From Shewanella psychrophila (GTDB lineage Bacteria > Pseudomonadota > Gammaproteobacteria > Enterobacterales > Shewanellaceae): 64,000 nucleotides of DNA. Each line of letters starts with the position of its first letter. Positions within the stretch are counted from its first letter, which is position 1. The translations under genes were made by a program, and so were the position numbers. The stretch spans positions 1,550,001-1,614,000 of the forward strand of contig NZ_CP014782.1 in assembly GCF_002005305.1 (NCBI RefSeq). Reading direction: 5' to 3'. The notes beneath the pieces are model-generated. The model saw nothing but the letters and a program-made list of their open reading frames with translations, ran no database searches and was not told the origin of the DNA. Positions 37,461 through 45,675 of this stretch are shown in pieces.

Positions 37461-37898
37461 TTGAATGGATCAAGTAAAGCTGATCACGAACTTGAATTCC
37501 CCCGTCCGCAAGATGAAGGTTTATATATTCAACAGGGAAAAATAGGCAAGAAGCAGATAAAGGCTTGGTCCGATAGACTAAGAAAAGTGATCTCTGAAGC
37601 TAAATCACTGCAGGGGAATGTTGCCAGCATATTCGTGATTAACAAGACCGGCGGAGGCAAACTCACAGGCGATGGCTTTAGGTCTTCGTGGAAAAGGGCA
37701 ATAACTAAAATGAAAGAAGAATACCCACAGCTAGCCACTGATTTTACTTTTCACGATATCAAAGCAAAATCACTTAGTGATTTCGAAGGGACACTGGCTG
37801 AGAAGCAACAATTTAGTGGTCATAAAAACATGGGGCAAGTGAATACATATGAAAGAAAGGTAGTTTTAGTGCCTAGTTTAGGTAGCAAGAGGAAGTGA
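37461..37898 (+). pseudogene. Phage-type tyrosine integrase, C-terminal fragment
   Basis: From about 37498 the frame reads GLYIQQGKIGKKQIKAWSD, then FTFHDIKAKSLSDFEG...QQFSGHKNMGQVNTYERK, which matches the C-terminal catalytic part of phage integrases (H-x-x-[RK], SGHKN and the final Tyr). The N-terminal two thirds, including the first catalytic Arg region, are absent. It abuts the effector gene at 37443, suggesting phage-borne acquisition followed by decay. Confidence 0.75.
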
Positions 37899-37952
37899 AT
37901 AGATAACCACTTCCCTAGTAATCATATTCTAAAAAAGGCTTTAAAAAAAATA

Positions 37953-37978
37953 AAAAAGGCACTAGAAAGTGCCTTAGT
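37953..37978 (-). terminator. Intrinsic terminator (minus strand)
   Basis: AAGGCACT and AGTGCCTT form an 8-bp stem around a 4-nt loop; on the minus strand it is followed by TTTTTTATTTTT. It could end the small minus-strand genes at 38511-38981. Confidence 0.65.
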
Positions 37979-37979
37979 G

Positions 37980-38510
37980 ATGTCTCTATTTCGAGTTAGT
38001 TAAACGCATTATTTCCGATGAGGCGGTAAGCCCCCGCCACGAAACGAGGGCCTTCTGCAGACTCCAACTGGGAATTATTGTAGGTTGCGGCGGTATTTGA
38101 AATAATTAAGAGTTACGGCTGTCCTATTCTTCCTATCTTTTTATAACTTTGCGAGTTCAGGATTAACCTCTTTGAGCCTCATTGACCAGTAACTAAACTA
38201 CTGCAGTGAACTCTAAAGGTTGAACACAAGGTGTCGACACTGTAGCTCTCTTGACCTTTTAAATTATTTCAAACCGTTGAGCGGTGGTGAATTCAAGGGG
38301 TCAGCGCAACATGGCATTAAATCATAGCACCAGATGTTAGATAGGTCAGTATTCTTCGAGGCCGCATATTCAACTTATCTGCAATAATATCAAGGTAGCC
38401 TTGGTCTACCACTTACATTTAAGTGTCCAAATTCACTATGCCACTTCAGTCTCCCCCTAAAAAGTCATTGAGAGATAATGACCTTTTATAACTACATCAG
38501 TTAACCCATG
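37980..38510. other. Gene-poor stretch
   Basis: No supported reading frame, tRNA or other RNA gene was found in these 530 bp. It may be the degenerate remains of mobile DNA. Confidence 0.35.
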
Positions 38511-38657
38511 TTAGTGTTTGAGTGTAAGTTGTTTCATTACCCGCTGTTGCATCCAGCTCGGTTTGGTTGATAGCCATTGAATCAATAATCCCGCAGGAAA
38601 CTGGGGCAAGTCGATTAGACGCGATTTTTCAATTTCGGTATACTGTTTTTTAAGCAT
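38511..38657 (-). CDS. Small unknown protein, 48 residues
   Basis: ATG at 38657 has AAGGA 8 nt upstream. The 48-codon frame encodes a basic amphipathic peptide (MLKKQYTEIEKSRLIDLPQF...). It follows the 99-residue gene after a 20-bp perfect hairpin, so the two may form an operon with the hairpin between them. No family recognised; possibly phage-derived. Confidence 0.4.
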   Translation of the reverse strand: MLKKQYTEIEKSRLIDLPQFPAGLLIQWLSTKPSWMQQRVMKQLTLKH

Positions 38658-38673
38658 ATGTTTTTCCTTGTAT

Positions 38674-38722
38674 ATGTTCATCTAGTAGAGGTTGTTTGGC
38701 GTAACCTCTACTAGATGAACAT
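38674..38722 (-). other. 20-bp perfect stem-loop overlapping a stop codon
   Basis: Bases 38674-38693 and 38703-38722 are exact reverse complements (20 bp) around a 9-nt loop. In minus-strand RNA the 5' arm lies in the last codons before the stop of the 99-residue gene's region, the TAG stop is in the stem, and the structure ends shortly before the ribosome-binding site of the 48-residue gene. No T-tract follows. Confidence 0.8.
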
Positions 38723-38981
38723 CGATCAATTCAGCTTCTAAATCCCCCTTCGCACTTCGGCCTGTAGACAACAATCTGCGTAGCTCACTTTTCACGCGTC
38801 GATAACGACGGTCCTTAAGCATTGGTTTCAAGTGACGTACCAAGATCTCATTACGCTTATGAACCGGCACAATGCGAGGAGTTTCAGCTACGGTGAGATA
38901 GAGATGCAGCAGCGAGTTATCGACCAGACTTTTCATTACGTCCTGGTAAGGAGGTTCACTCAAATGTACATGTATAGGCAT
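38682..38981 (-). CDS. Unknown protein, 99 residues, basic
   Basis: The 99-residue frame (MPIHVHLSEPPYQDVMKSL...) has AAGAG about 9 nt before the ATG. The middle is Arg/Lys-rich (HLKPMLKDRRYRRVKSELRRLL), suggesting nucleic acid contact, and the ends are acidic. No family recognised. Its 3' end is built into a 20-bp hairpin. Likely a remnant phage gene. Confidence 0.5.
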   Translation of the reverse strand: MPIHVHLSEPPYQDVMKSLVDNSLLHLYLTVAETPRIVPVHKRNEILVRHLKPMLKDRRYRRVKSELRRLLSTGRSAKGDLEAELIDVHLVEVTPNNLY

Positions 38982-39454
38982 AATATCTACTCTTTAGGGT
39001 TATTTAACTAAAAAAACTGAGGCAACAGGCTGAAATTTTAACCTAGTGGGCCCCGTTCGTAATACGTGCAGCCAGGTGTCACAGAGGTGTATGCTTACCC
39101 CCGTCCGCCACATGAAATGCAACACTCATGGAACTCTTTGATTTATAATCACTAGAGCATAGTTATTCATGCATTTCACATAATAAGATGGGGTCATAGG
39201 ACGAAGGACTACACCGCCGAGGCGGAAGCTTCCAAGCGTTGTGCTCCGCTAACATCAAACCTACGGTTTAATTAATCATCCCATTGATTTGAGCTATACC
39301 CTCTTTTTGTAGCTTTGTAATCTAAAGCATCAGCCTTACCAATATTTGTGATTACTAATTGGTGCCAGCTTTTATATGGCTGAAATTCACAAGAACACTT
39401 GGGCGCAGAAGATAAGCAAGGACATGTGATACTTCATGCGCAAAAACCTAGCCC
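38982..39454. other. Gene-poor stretch
   Basis: About 470 bp without a supported gene. A short GC-rich self-complementary block (CCGCCGAGGCGG, 39209-39220) is present. Nothing else was identified. Confidence 0.35.
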
Positions 39455-39685
39455 TTAATTAGCTAACTTTAATATTTTGTGAGATAGAGTCACCTGTTGA
39501 TCAGCAACCTTCTTACTTTGATTAAGTCGATCTCTGATTGTTTTCAGAAAGTCTCGTTCACAGTTACTGAGCTTTTGGTGCTTTAGTAATGAGGTGTCAT
39601 CAATATCGAACATGAGTAGGATTTTATTTGCCGTCATAGCACAAGTTACTCCTTCTGTAGTCGCATACGTGATTTTATGGATCAA
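39455..39685 (-). CDS. Unknown small protein at the end of a lysis-type operon
   Basis: A 76-residue frame beginning at a TTG that overlaps the TGA of the preceding gene (TTGA), a coupling typical of phage genes. The sequence (MIHKITYATTEGVTCAMTAN...) is soluble, with a basic C-terminal helix. Family not recognised. Confidence 0.45.
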   Translation of the reverse strand: MIHKITYATTEGVTCAMTANKILLMFDIDDTSLLKHQKLSNCERDFLKTIRDRLNQSKKVADQQVTLSHKILKLAN

Positions 39686-39900
39686 CCATTATTATTTGAT
39701 CTTGCTACCTTCACGTAACCTCTTTGCACACGCCTAGCGCACTCATCGGTAAAATATTCATAAACTTGGTGCTTACTCTCAAATGGCACCGTGTGTATGT
39801 GACCCATAGGAGAATCTATACGGCCATTGACGCGCACAACAACCCAGTCTCCTAGTGAATCCTTGTGCAGGACAGGATAAGCAGGCTCGCCTTTACCCAC
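39682..39900 (-). CDS. Unknown small phage-type protein
   Basis: A 72-residue frame with a likely GTG start (MGKGEPAYPVLHKDSLGDWVVVR...) overlapping the end of the holin-like gene by 8 bp. It has no signal peptide or membrane helix. The tight overlaps on both sides mark it as part of the same operon. Function not recognised. Confidence 0.5.
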   Translation of the reverse strand: MGKGEPAYPVLHKDSLGDWVVVRVNGRIDSPMGHIHTVPFESKHQVYEYFTDECARRVQRGYVKVARSNNNG

Positions 39901-40210
39901 CCCATTTTTTAAGATGTTCTGGGCTATTGCTTGAGGCGTTTCCGGCCTTCCCTTTGTTTGCGGCTAACAGTTCCAGGTACCAAATAAGCCACCCAGGCAG
40001 CTTGGCCATATACTCGGCCGGTATCAATTGCCTAAGCTGTGCCCAGACAAAGCCAATGATCGATACAATCACAATGACTGCAGTGGCCTTATCACCTAAT
40101 AAGGCGGTGATGATTGGCACCAGGTCGATGGCTGGCTCTGTGACCAATGGCTCAACGCTGAACGCCGAAACACTCACCAGGACACAACATAAAATAATTA
40201 ACAGTTTCAC
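39893..40210 (-). CDS. Holin-like phage membrane protein
   Basis: A 105-residue protein with an N-terminal signal/TM segment (MKLLIILCCVLVSVSAFSVE), a second hydrophobic helix (AVIVIVSIIGFVWAQL), a weak third one (LPGWLIWYLELL) and a charged tail. Size, topology and position directly after an endolysin gene fit a holin, which forms membrane lesions letting the endolysin reach the wall. It is assigned by context, not by a named family. Confidence 0.6.
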   Translation of the reverse strand: MKLLIILCCVLVSVSAFSVEPLVTEPAIDLVPIITALLGDKATAVIVIVSIIGFVWAQLRQLIPAEYMAKLPGWLIWYLELLAANKGKAGNASSNSPEHLKKWGG

Positions 40211-40273
40211 GGCTATATACTCCTAAAAGAAAGGGCCAGCAACATGCCAGCCCCTCGATGCAACACGCATGGT

Positions 40274-40756
40274 TTACAACTCTTTAAAATAGGTTTCGAC
40301 AGACACAAAGCCACGCTGTGGACTCCAGCACCTTAGCGGGACACCGTTGGCATTATCGCGACAGTCAATGTGCAGCCAACCGATATCGATCTCTATAAAG
40401 CGAATGTGTGGGTATAGATCTGGATTCTCTAAAATGTGCTTATGTATCACCTTAATAGGTATCTGGCTTACTCCATCTAGGGCACAGCCTCGCGTGTGCT
40501 GGCTGGTTTCTGAATAATCAGGGCTTTCTGGGGGTCTAAATCCTGAATACTGGCGATTACCGCCCCAACACCAATTGTTAATGGTTATCGGGTGGTCATA
40601 ACCAATACCTATCAAATTACGGCGAAGATCCTCGGCGCTTATCACAATACGACGATCAATTAGTTCGATGGCAGCCTCACCACGGCGCAAATAGATGGCC
40701 TCTGGCACCAACTCTTTAACGGTAAAGTAGCGCATTAAATCTAAGGTACTGCTCAT
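40274..40756 (-). CDS. Phage endolysin, peptidase M15 family
   Basis: Predicted zinc D-Ala-D-Ala or L-Ala-D-Glu peptidase that cuts peptidoglycan cross-links. The 160-residue product has YFTVKELVPEAIY near the start, HTRGCALDG (His and Asp zinc ligands) and IGWLHIDCRD (WxHxD, third ligand), the classic M15 pattern. The start at 40756 has AGGAG 8 nt upstream; the open frame extends 9 codons further but overlaps that site. It is followed by a holin-like gene. Confidence 0.8.
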   Translation of the reverse strand: MSSTLDLMRYFTVKELVPEAIYLRRGEAAIELIDRRIVISAEDLRRNLIGIGYDHPITINNWCWGGNRQYSGFRPPESPDYSETSQHTRGCALDGVSQIPIKVIHKHILENPDLYPHIRFIEIDIGWLHIDCRDNANGVPLRCWSPQRGFVSVETYFKEL

Positions 40757-40940
40757 TGTTCTGGCTCCTGTTGCTGCTGGCATTTATGTCGGCTTGGTCG
40801 AAATATTTAAATACATCAAAGGCAAAACGAGCCAGTCGGGCTTTGGCGGCCACTTCATTGCTAAACACCCACAAGCCGGTGCCGCCGTAAGCTATCAAAC
40901 GACCATGGGCCTCACTTGCTGCAGTAATCACACATTTCAT
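40716..40940 (-). CDS. Unknown small phage-type protein upstream of the endolysin
   Basis: A 74-residue frame (MKCVITAASEAHGRLIAYGG...) beginning 4 bp after the stop of the preceding frame and overlapping the endolysin start by about 40 bp. It is soluble, with a basic region. Assigned as real because of translational coupling on both sides. Function unknown. Confidence 0.5.
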   Translation of the reverse strand: MKCVITAASEAHGRLIAYGGTGLWVFSNEVAAKARLARFAFDVFKYFDQADINASSNRSQNNEQYLRFNALLYR

Positions 40941-40943
40941 AAT

Positions 40944-41159
40944 TCACCAAGCATAAAATTCGCTACTCACTTCAGTTGTTTCTATTTCAGCTGCGTATGT
41001 TGTTTTTGGGAAGTTGGGAATCTTCGCTGCGTAGTCATAAATGTATTGCAGCTTGTCTTTCACTGTGCGGTTATCGAGTTGAAAGCTTGTATCGTCATCG
41101 ATACTGGCTAATTCGCTGGTATTCACCATAAAAAAGGTATCCATGATTGACTGACGCAT
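40944..41159 (-). CDS. Unknown protein or C-terminal phage gene fragment
   Basis: A frame of about 71 residues (MRQSIMDTFFMVNTSELAS...) ending 4 bp before the next start. No ribosome-binding site supports the ATG at 41159, so it may be the 3' end of a truncated gene. It ends YAAEIETTEVSSEFYAW. No family recognised. Confidence 0.35.
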   Translation of the reverse strand: MRQSIMDTFFMVNTSELASIDDDTSFQLDNRTVKDKLQYIYDYAAKIPNFPKTTYAAEIETTEVSSEFYAW

Positions 41160-41279
41160 CACAAAGCTGGATGCGTAGGGAATAAACTAGATATTAAGTG
41201 GAATAAATAGATCAAGGTCTCTTCGCAAAAGCTAAATTAGCTATTGCGAATTGGTGGGGAATAAAGGGATTTTTATAGG

Positions 41280-41313
41280 CAATCAATTCAGTTATTATTG
41301 ACTGAATTGATTG
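41280..41313. other. 13-bp perfect inverted repeat beside the lysis cassette
   Basis: CAATCAATTCAGT and ACTGAATTGATTG pair around an 8-nt loop. There is no T-tract. It overlaps the start of the 45-bp direct repeat at 41309. Confidence 0.6.
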
Positions 41314-41353
41314 CAAAATTTTGCATTGATAAATTCACAAACAAACTTAATAC
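41309..41353 (+). repeat. 45-bp direct repeat, copy 1
   Basis: Matches 62512-62556 at 42 of 45 positions, same orientation. Each copy is near phage-type lysis genes. It may be a relic of a shared prophage end or a duplication. Confidence 0.7.
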
Positions 41354-41510
41354 TTAGCCTGTTTTTATTAATAAAACACAAAAAACACCATAACAACTGG
41401 CGCTGTTATGGTTTGTTTGGTTATCTTGATGTTATTACTGCACAGCAAGGTAACCGAGTTTGTCTGGTAAAGAGCGAGGAACTGAATTCGAAGTATACTG
41501 CAACAAGTGA

Positions 41511-41604
41511 ACAAGTCAAAGGGAAAATATATCATAGAAAATCCCTCTATCAGGATGATATAGCCAAACTAATTGCATATTATCACCACAAAATGCACAA
41601 ATAA
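41511..41604 (+). repeat. ~95-bp dispersed repeat, copy 1
   Basis: This stretch resembles 55045-55138 (both contain ATCAGGATGATATAGCC-like sequence and TATCACC/ATCACCACAAAA). In both copies one frame encodes YHRKxLxQDDIAxLI, so it may be the 3' end of an old mobile-element gene. Confidence 0.6.
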
Positions 41605-41658
41605 GTGGGTTTCTACCTGCTACCTTCTAAACAAATAACGATATTTCAGACGACTAAC

Positions 41659-42060
41659 CTAGCTAATCATACCATCAACTAAATCTCCAGCTGTCTTAGC
41701 AATGATTTCAACCCATTTCTTAAAGCTCGCTGTCGCTTGTAACCCATAATAACGAATTCGCTGGAATCCTTTAGGGAGGATATGTTGTACCATGCGGCCA
41801 ATAAACACCTCTGCTTCAACGCATTCATATTCACGTTGCTTATTATATGCTTGATAATAACTAACATATCCATCAGAAACACAGGTTATCCTCGATACTC
41901 CTATTGGTGGGGTAGCTAAGTACTTAGTCAGATATTTGAGTAACCCTCGATAATGCTTCGTCGGGACTTTACCGTTTCCGGGGTGTGCATAGAATCCATC
42001 AGGGTGTTTAACCCAGAGTGCCTTAATGATACCGTTTAAGTCTTCAATACGGGCTGTCAT
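41659..42060 (-). pseudogene. IS91-family transposase fragment
   Basis: The 133-residue frame reads HPGNGKVPTKHYRGLLKYLTKYLATPPIG, DGYVSYY and GRMVQHILPKGFQRIRYYGLQA, the C-terminal half of Y2 transposases of the IS91 family. The N-terminal half with the catalytic histidines is missing. Confidence 0.8.
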
Positions 42061-42298
42061 AAACTTAAGTAAATACGCTTGCCATTTCAGACGTAACTGA
42101 CTTAAAGGTCAGTAACTTATTGTAAGCCATTGATTTACCTCTGAGTTCAACCTTTCACTTCCTAATAAGATATGACGATGGGGTTATAGCCACGTTTTTT
42201 TTATGAACACTCTTCGACCGAAAATAAGTCTTAAAACATTGATTTTTCCATGAAAAAAATAGGTCGTCAGTTAAATAACGGCTGCTGGTGTAAATTCA

Positions 42299-42540
42299 GT
42301 AAGCGTCCGGGCAAATACATCTTCAACAGCTTTCATTGATCCCTTATTTTAACTCCTGACTATAAATCAGGAGTTAATATGGCTAAACGTTCTCATGAAG
42401 ATTGGGCTGCTTTGATAAAACAGCAGCCCGCTAGCGGCTTAACTATCACGGCTTTCTGTCATCAACATAAGTGCAGTACAAGTACCTTTTATGCCCGTAA
42501 AGCCAACAAGGCTAAAAGTACAGGGTACTTGATTAGTCTT
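42299..42540 (+). pseudogene. Left end and tnpA remnant of a second IS66-type element
   Basis: The left terminal repeat GTAAGCGTCCGG starts at 42299 and is the counterpart of the right end at 49391-49403 (CCGGACGCTCAC). From 42379 a frame encodes MAKRSHEDWAALIKQQPASG...TAFCHQHKCSTSTFYARKA, the helix-turn-helix of an IS66 TnpA, cut off after about 50 codons. Confidence 0.75.
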
Positions 42541-42783
42541 TTCGATTAGATAATAATGAAAGGACTTAGTGGTGCTAAGTATTCCGATTAAACCGCCTGC
42601 CAGGGCGGTTTTTTCACATCTGGGGCAAGAGGCTAACGCTGAATGCCTCAGATCGCAACGATCCATTCAACCTATTTATAGCCTTCCAAAGAAAAAATAC
42701 TTCGAAAGGTTGGATTTCCCTTTCTAAAACCAATGAACATTACGTTTAATTAGGCAACTTCTATTCCTTCGCCATAACTAAAA

Positions 42784-43414
42784 TCAGTCACTAGATATGG
42801 CGATATTTTTAATTCCAAAATCACCTTCCTTAAAGTATTCAACCAGTGAATTTCGCCACTGAATAGGCATTTGAGCACCAGTAGGAACAAAACCAGAAAC
42901 GTTAATAGATGTAGCTCGCGAGAAACTATGATTAATAAAATGATCTGGCTTATCACCATTTAAAGAAGTAGACGTGGTTTTTATTTGGGCAAAATCATCA
43001 TTAATTTTAATCAATGTAAATCCTAATGAACTTTCTTTAGAAAACCCCGATTCCAAAACAACAGCTAGATGATGCGTCATTCCTGCCGGTCTATACTTTA
43101 AAAAACTCGGCATAATAGAATTCCCATCCCTTTCCCCCAGAGAGCCTGAAGCATAACGATTCATTCCCTGTTGTGATGTATTTGTTAATGTTTGTTCATT
43201 TAAAATCCCCATAGAACGATCGAATACATTCACCGGCACAAGTGAAACTGATTTTTCTGATGTATCAAGAACACCCATAAACCATTGCCCAGGCTTGGCT
43301 GACTTCCAATCATCTAGGCTATTGCCTACATAGTCCAATCGTGAAATGGCCTCAGCTGAATATTGTGAAGGAAGACTTGGACAATTCCTAACGGATTTAA
43401 TATCGGAGGAGAGC
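42784..43414 (-). pseudogene. Unknown gene interrupted by an IS4 element (possible effector)
   Basis: The main part encodes about 210 residues (SSDIKSVRNCPSLPSQYSAE...PIQWRNSLVEYFKEGD...) with no signal peptide and no family I recognise. It is cut at its 5' end by the IS4-type element 43415-44669. Removing the IS and one 9-bp target copy joins it to a frame at 44678-44750 (...SVEPLKSML|SSDIK), so the intact gene was longer. It is on the same strand as the effector-like genes. Confidence 0.5.
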
Positions 43415-44669
43415 CTTAAGCATCCCCTCATAATAACCAGAGGCAGCAAGGCTTCCAGAGTATAATAAGCCAAATCACTCTATGTTCTAAAATTTATAAC
43501 ATGATAAATAAAGCCCTTATTCATAATCACATCGATGAACTCTTTGGCCATGACATGCATGCTAAAAGGGTCACCTCACTTGCTAATGCCGCTCACGGAG
43601 TGATTGAAAAGGGGTCACTCGCTATTCATGCCATTGGCGCTGGCTTAGCCCAAGCCAATAAACTTAAGCGTAAGTCTGCTATTAAACAAGTAGACCGATT
43701 ACTCAGTAATACAAAGTTAAACGTCTGGCAATTACTGGACTCCTGGGGGCCTTATATTATCGGTGCACGCAAAGAGATAGTGGTCTCTCTCGATTGGACT
43801 GAATTTGATTCAGACGACCATTCAACCATCGTACTGAGTATGCAAACAACCCATGGACGTAACACGCCACTGCTATGGAAAACCCATCGTAAACATGCTT
43901 TAAAAGGTAATAGAAACAACCATGAAGATGAGTTGTTGGTTAAGTTAAGGTCGATCGTTGCAGAGGATGTTAAAGTGACAATTGTTGCTGATAGAGGCTT
44001 TAGTGATACGGCACTATTTAACTTCATTGAACATGAGCTGGGTTTTGACTTCATCATTAGAATTAAGGCTAATATCAAAGTCACCGATGCGGTAGGAGAG
44101 CTGTTTCCAGTAAAGGACTGGCTATTACCCAGCGGCATAACAAGAACCCTTAAGGACGTTCAAATAACGGGTAATAAGCAAGCAGTCGCTCGGGTCATTT
44201 GCACCAAGAAAAAAGGCATGAAAGAAGCTTGGTATTTAGCATCAAGTCGACGTGACCTAGTGAGTAGCAAGATGTTGACTTTATATGGGAAACGTTGGGG
44301 GATAGAGACGACTTTTCGTGACATTAAAGACTATCGTTTTGGCATGGGGATGAGTGCCACCTACACGCGTTCCCCGGTACGTAGAGACCGGTTGTTTTTG
44401 CTAAGCGCCTTGGCGATAGGCTTGCTGACGCTACTAGGAAAAGCGGGCGAGGATGCTGACTTGGAAAAGACAATAAAGGCAAATACCAGTAAAACTCGCT
44501 CATACTCTCTGTTTCGCCAAGGTTGTATTTACTATGAACTGTTACCAACGATGCGAGAAGAGTGGGCAGAACCTCTAATGGATAATTTTTATCGTTACCT
44601 TAAAAACCAGCCTATTTACCGTTCAATTTTCGGGATTATTTAAAATTGAAAAATGAGGGGATCTCTAAG
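43415..44669 (+). mobile_element. IS4-family insertion sequence (IS10-like), complete
   Basis: Imperfect terminal inverted repeats (CTTAAGCATCCCCTCAT left, CTTAGAGATCCCCTCAT right end read inward) bound a single transposase gene. The element is flanked by the 9-bp direct repeat GAGGAGAGC (43406-43414 and 44670-44678), the target-duplication size of IS10-like elements. It interrupts a minus-strand gene. Confidence 0.85.
43501..44643 (+). CDS. IS4-family transposase
   Basis: A 380-residue DDE transposase. Catalytic motifs are VVSLDWTEFD (first Asp), VADRGFSD (second Asp) and YGKRWGIETTFRDIKDYRFG (Y-x2-R-x3-E-x6-K signature of IS4). The gene is full length and uninterrupted. Partial copies of it occur at 35886-35945 and 45047-45226. 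Confidence 0.92.
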   Translation: MINKALIHNHIDELFGHDMHAKRVTSLANAAHGVIEKGSLAIHAIGAGLAQANKLKRKSAIKQVDRLLSNTKLNVWQLLDSWGPYIIGARKEIVVSLDWTEFDSDDHSTIVLSMQTTHGRNTPLLWKTHRKHALKGNRNNHEDELLVKLRSIVAEDVKVTIVADRGFSDTALFNFIEHELGFDFIIRIKANIKVTDAVGELFPVKDWLLPSGITRTLKDVQITGNKQAVARVICTKKKGMKEAWYLASSRRDLVSSKMLTLYGKRWGIETTFRDIKDYRFGMGMSATYTRSPVRRDRLFLLSALAIGLLTLLGKAGEDADLEKTIKANTSKTRSYSLFRQGCIYYELLPTMREEWAEPLMDNFYRYLKNQPIYRSIFGII

Positions 44670-44926
44670 GAGGAGAGCATACTTTTTAGAGGCTCCACCG
44701 AAGGTGTTGTTCGAACTGTAGTGGCATAATATTTACCTTTTACAGGTTAAGTGGAAGACTGATACTACAGTTTGGGCTAATTCACCTTAATTACATAAGG
44801 CCCTTCGCCACATGAAGTAGGGGTATGCGGTGCAACGGAACGGTGAGCTATGATAAGGAAACATGTTTATATAAAAACAATAACTTACAGTGAGGTCGAA
44901 TTATATGCCCCACATAAAATTCATGC

Positions 44927-45048
44927 CACTACACTGAATAATATCTTTATTTGGTCTGTAGACTAATATCTATAGCCACAAAAGCCTAGAAAAAGCTTAA
45001 ACCGAGCTACACCAAGCCTTCCAAGAGGAAATTCCTAGGTAGAATAAA
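44927..45048 (+). repeat. ~120-bp dispersed repeat R, copy 1
   Basis: Begins CACTACACTGAATAAT and ends AATTCCTAGGTAGAATAAA. It is closely similar to 45267-45389 and, over the last 87 bp, to 57687-57773. It is non-coding and its identity is not known. Confidence 0.75.
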
Positions 45049-45226
45049 ACTCGCTCATACTCTCTGTTTCGCCAAGGTTGTATTTACTATGAACTGTTAC
45101 CAACGATGCGAGAAGAGTGGGCAGGATCTCTAATGGATAATTTTTATCGTCACCTTAAAAATCAGCCTGTTTACCGTTCAATTTTCGGGAGTATTTAAGA
45201 TTGAAAAATGAGGTAATCTCTAAGAT
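45047..45226 (+). pseudogene. Duplicated 3' end of the IS4-family transposase
   Basis: This segment repeats 44495-44668 with a few changes, covering the last 50 codons of the IS4 transposase and its right end. It lies between repeat R copies 1 and 2, showing a local segmental duplication. Confidence 0.8.
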
Positions 45227-45266
45227 GTAAACCACAATAATTTCTTAATCCCTTTTAAATAAATAC

Positions 45267-45389
45267 AACTACACTGAATAATTTCATTATTTGGCCCGTA
45301 GACTAATATCTATAGCCACAAAAGCCAAGAAAATCTTAAATCCAGCTACACCAAGCCTTCCAAGAGGAAATTCCTAGGAATAATAAAAA
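45267..45389 (+). repeat. ~120-bp dispersed repeat R, copy 2
   Basis: Second copy of repeat R (ACTACACTGAATAAT ... AATTCCTAGGAATAATAAA) with several mismatches and small indels relative to copy 1. Confidence 0.75.
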
Positions 45390-45675
45390 GCAAGAACAAA
45401 GATTGAAGGGTCTCCACCAGCCCCTTAATTTTAGAGGCTTTCAGACAAATTCGAGGGGATACTTTAACCCACAATGAGTAGTTAAGTTCAAAGAATGGAT
45501 TCCGGCCAACAAGCACACCGGAAAGATAGGCTCTTAATAAAACAGCCTTAATTAATAAAGCCACCCATTACTATTTGCCAAAACTCTCCCCCCTTGTTCA
45601 AAGCAGAAGTGCAATGCATCAAGAATTATGAGTGGCCGTGTTGTTATTTAATAATGACCTTAAAAACTAGTTAAT

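Noticed and set aside
38982..39454. Possible integron attC-like sites
   Set aside because: The short GC-rich inverted repeats lack the R and L box arrangement, and no integron integrase or cassette array is present.
41311..41604. 97-codon plus-strand frame
   Set aside because: Starts within a 45-bp repeat, and only its 3' end matches another copy at 55 kb; no ribosome-binding site. Treated as repeats, not a gene.
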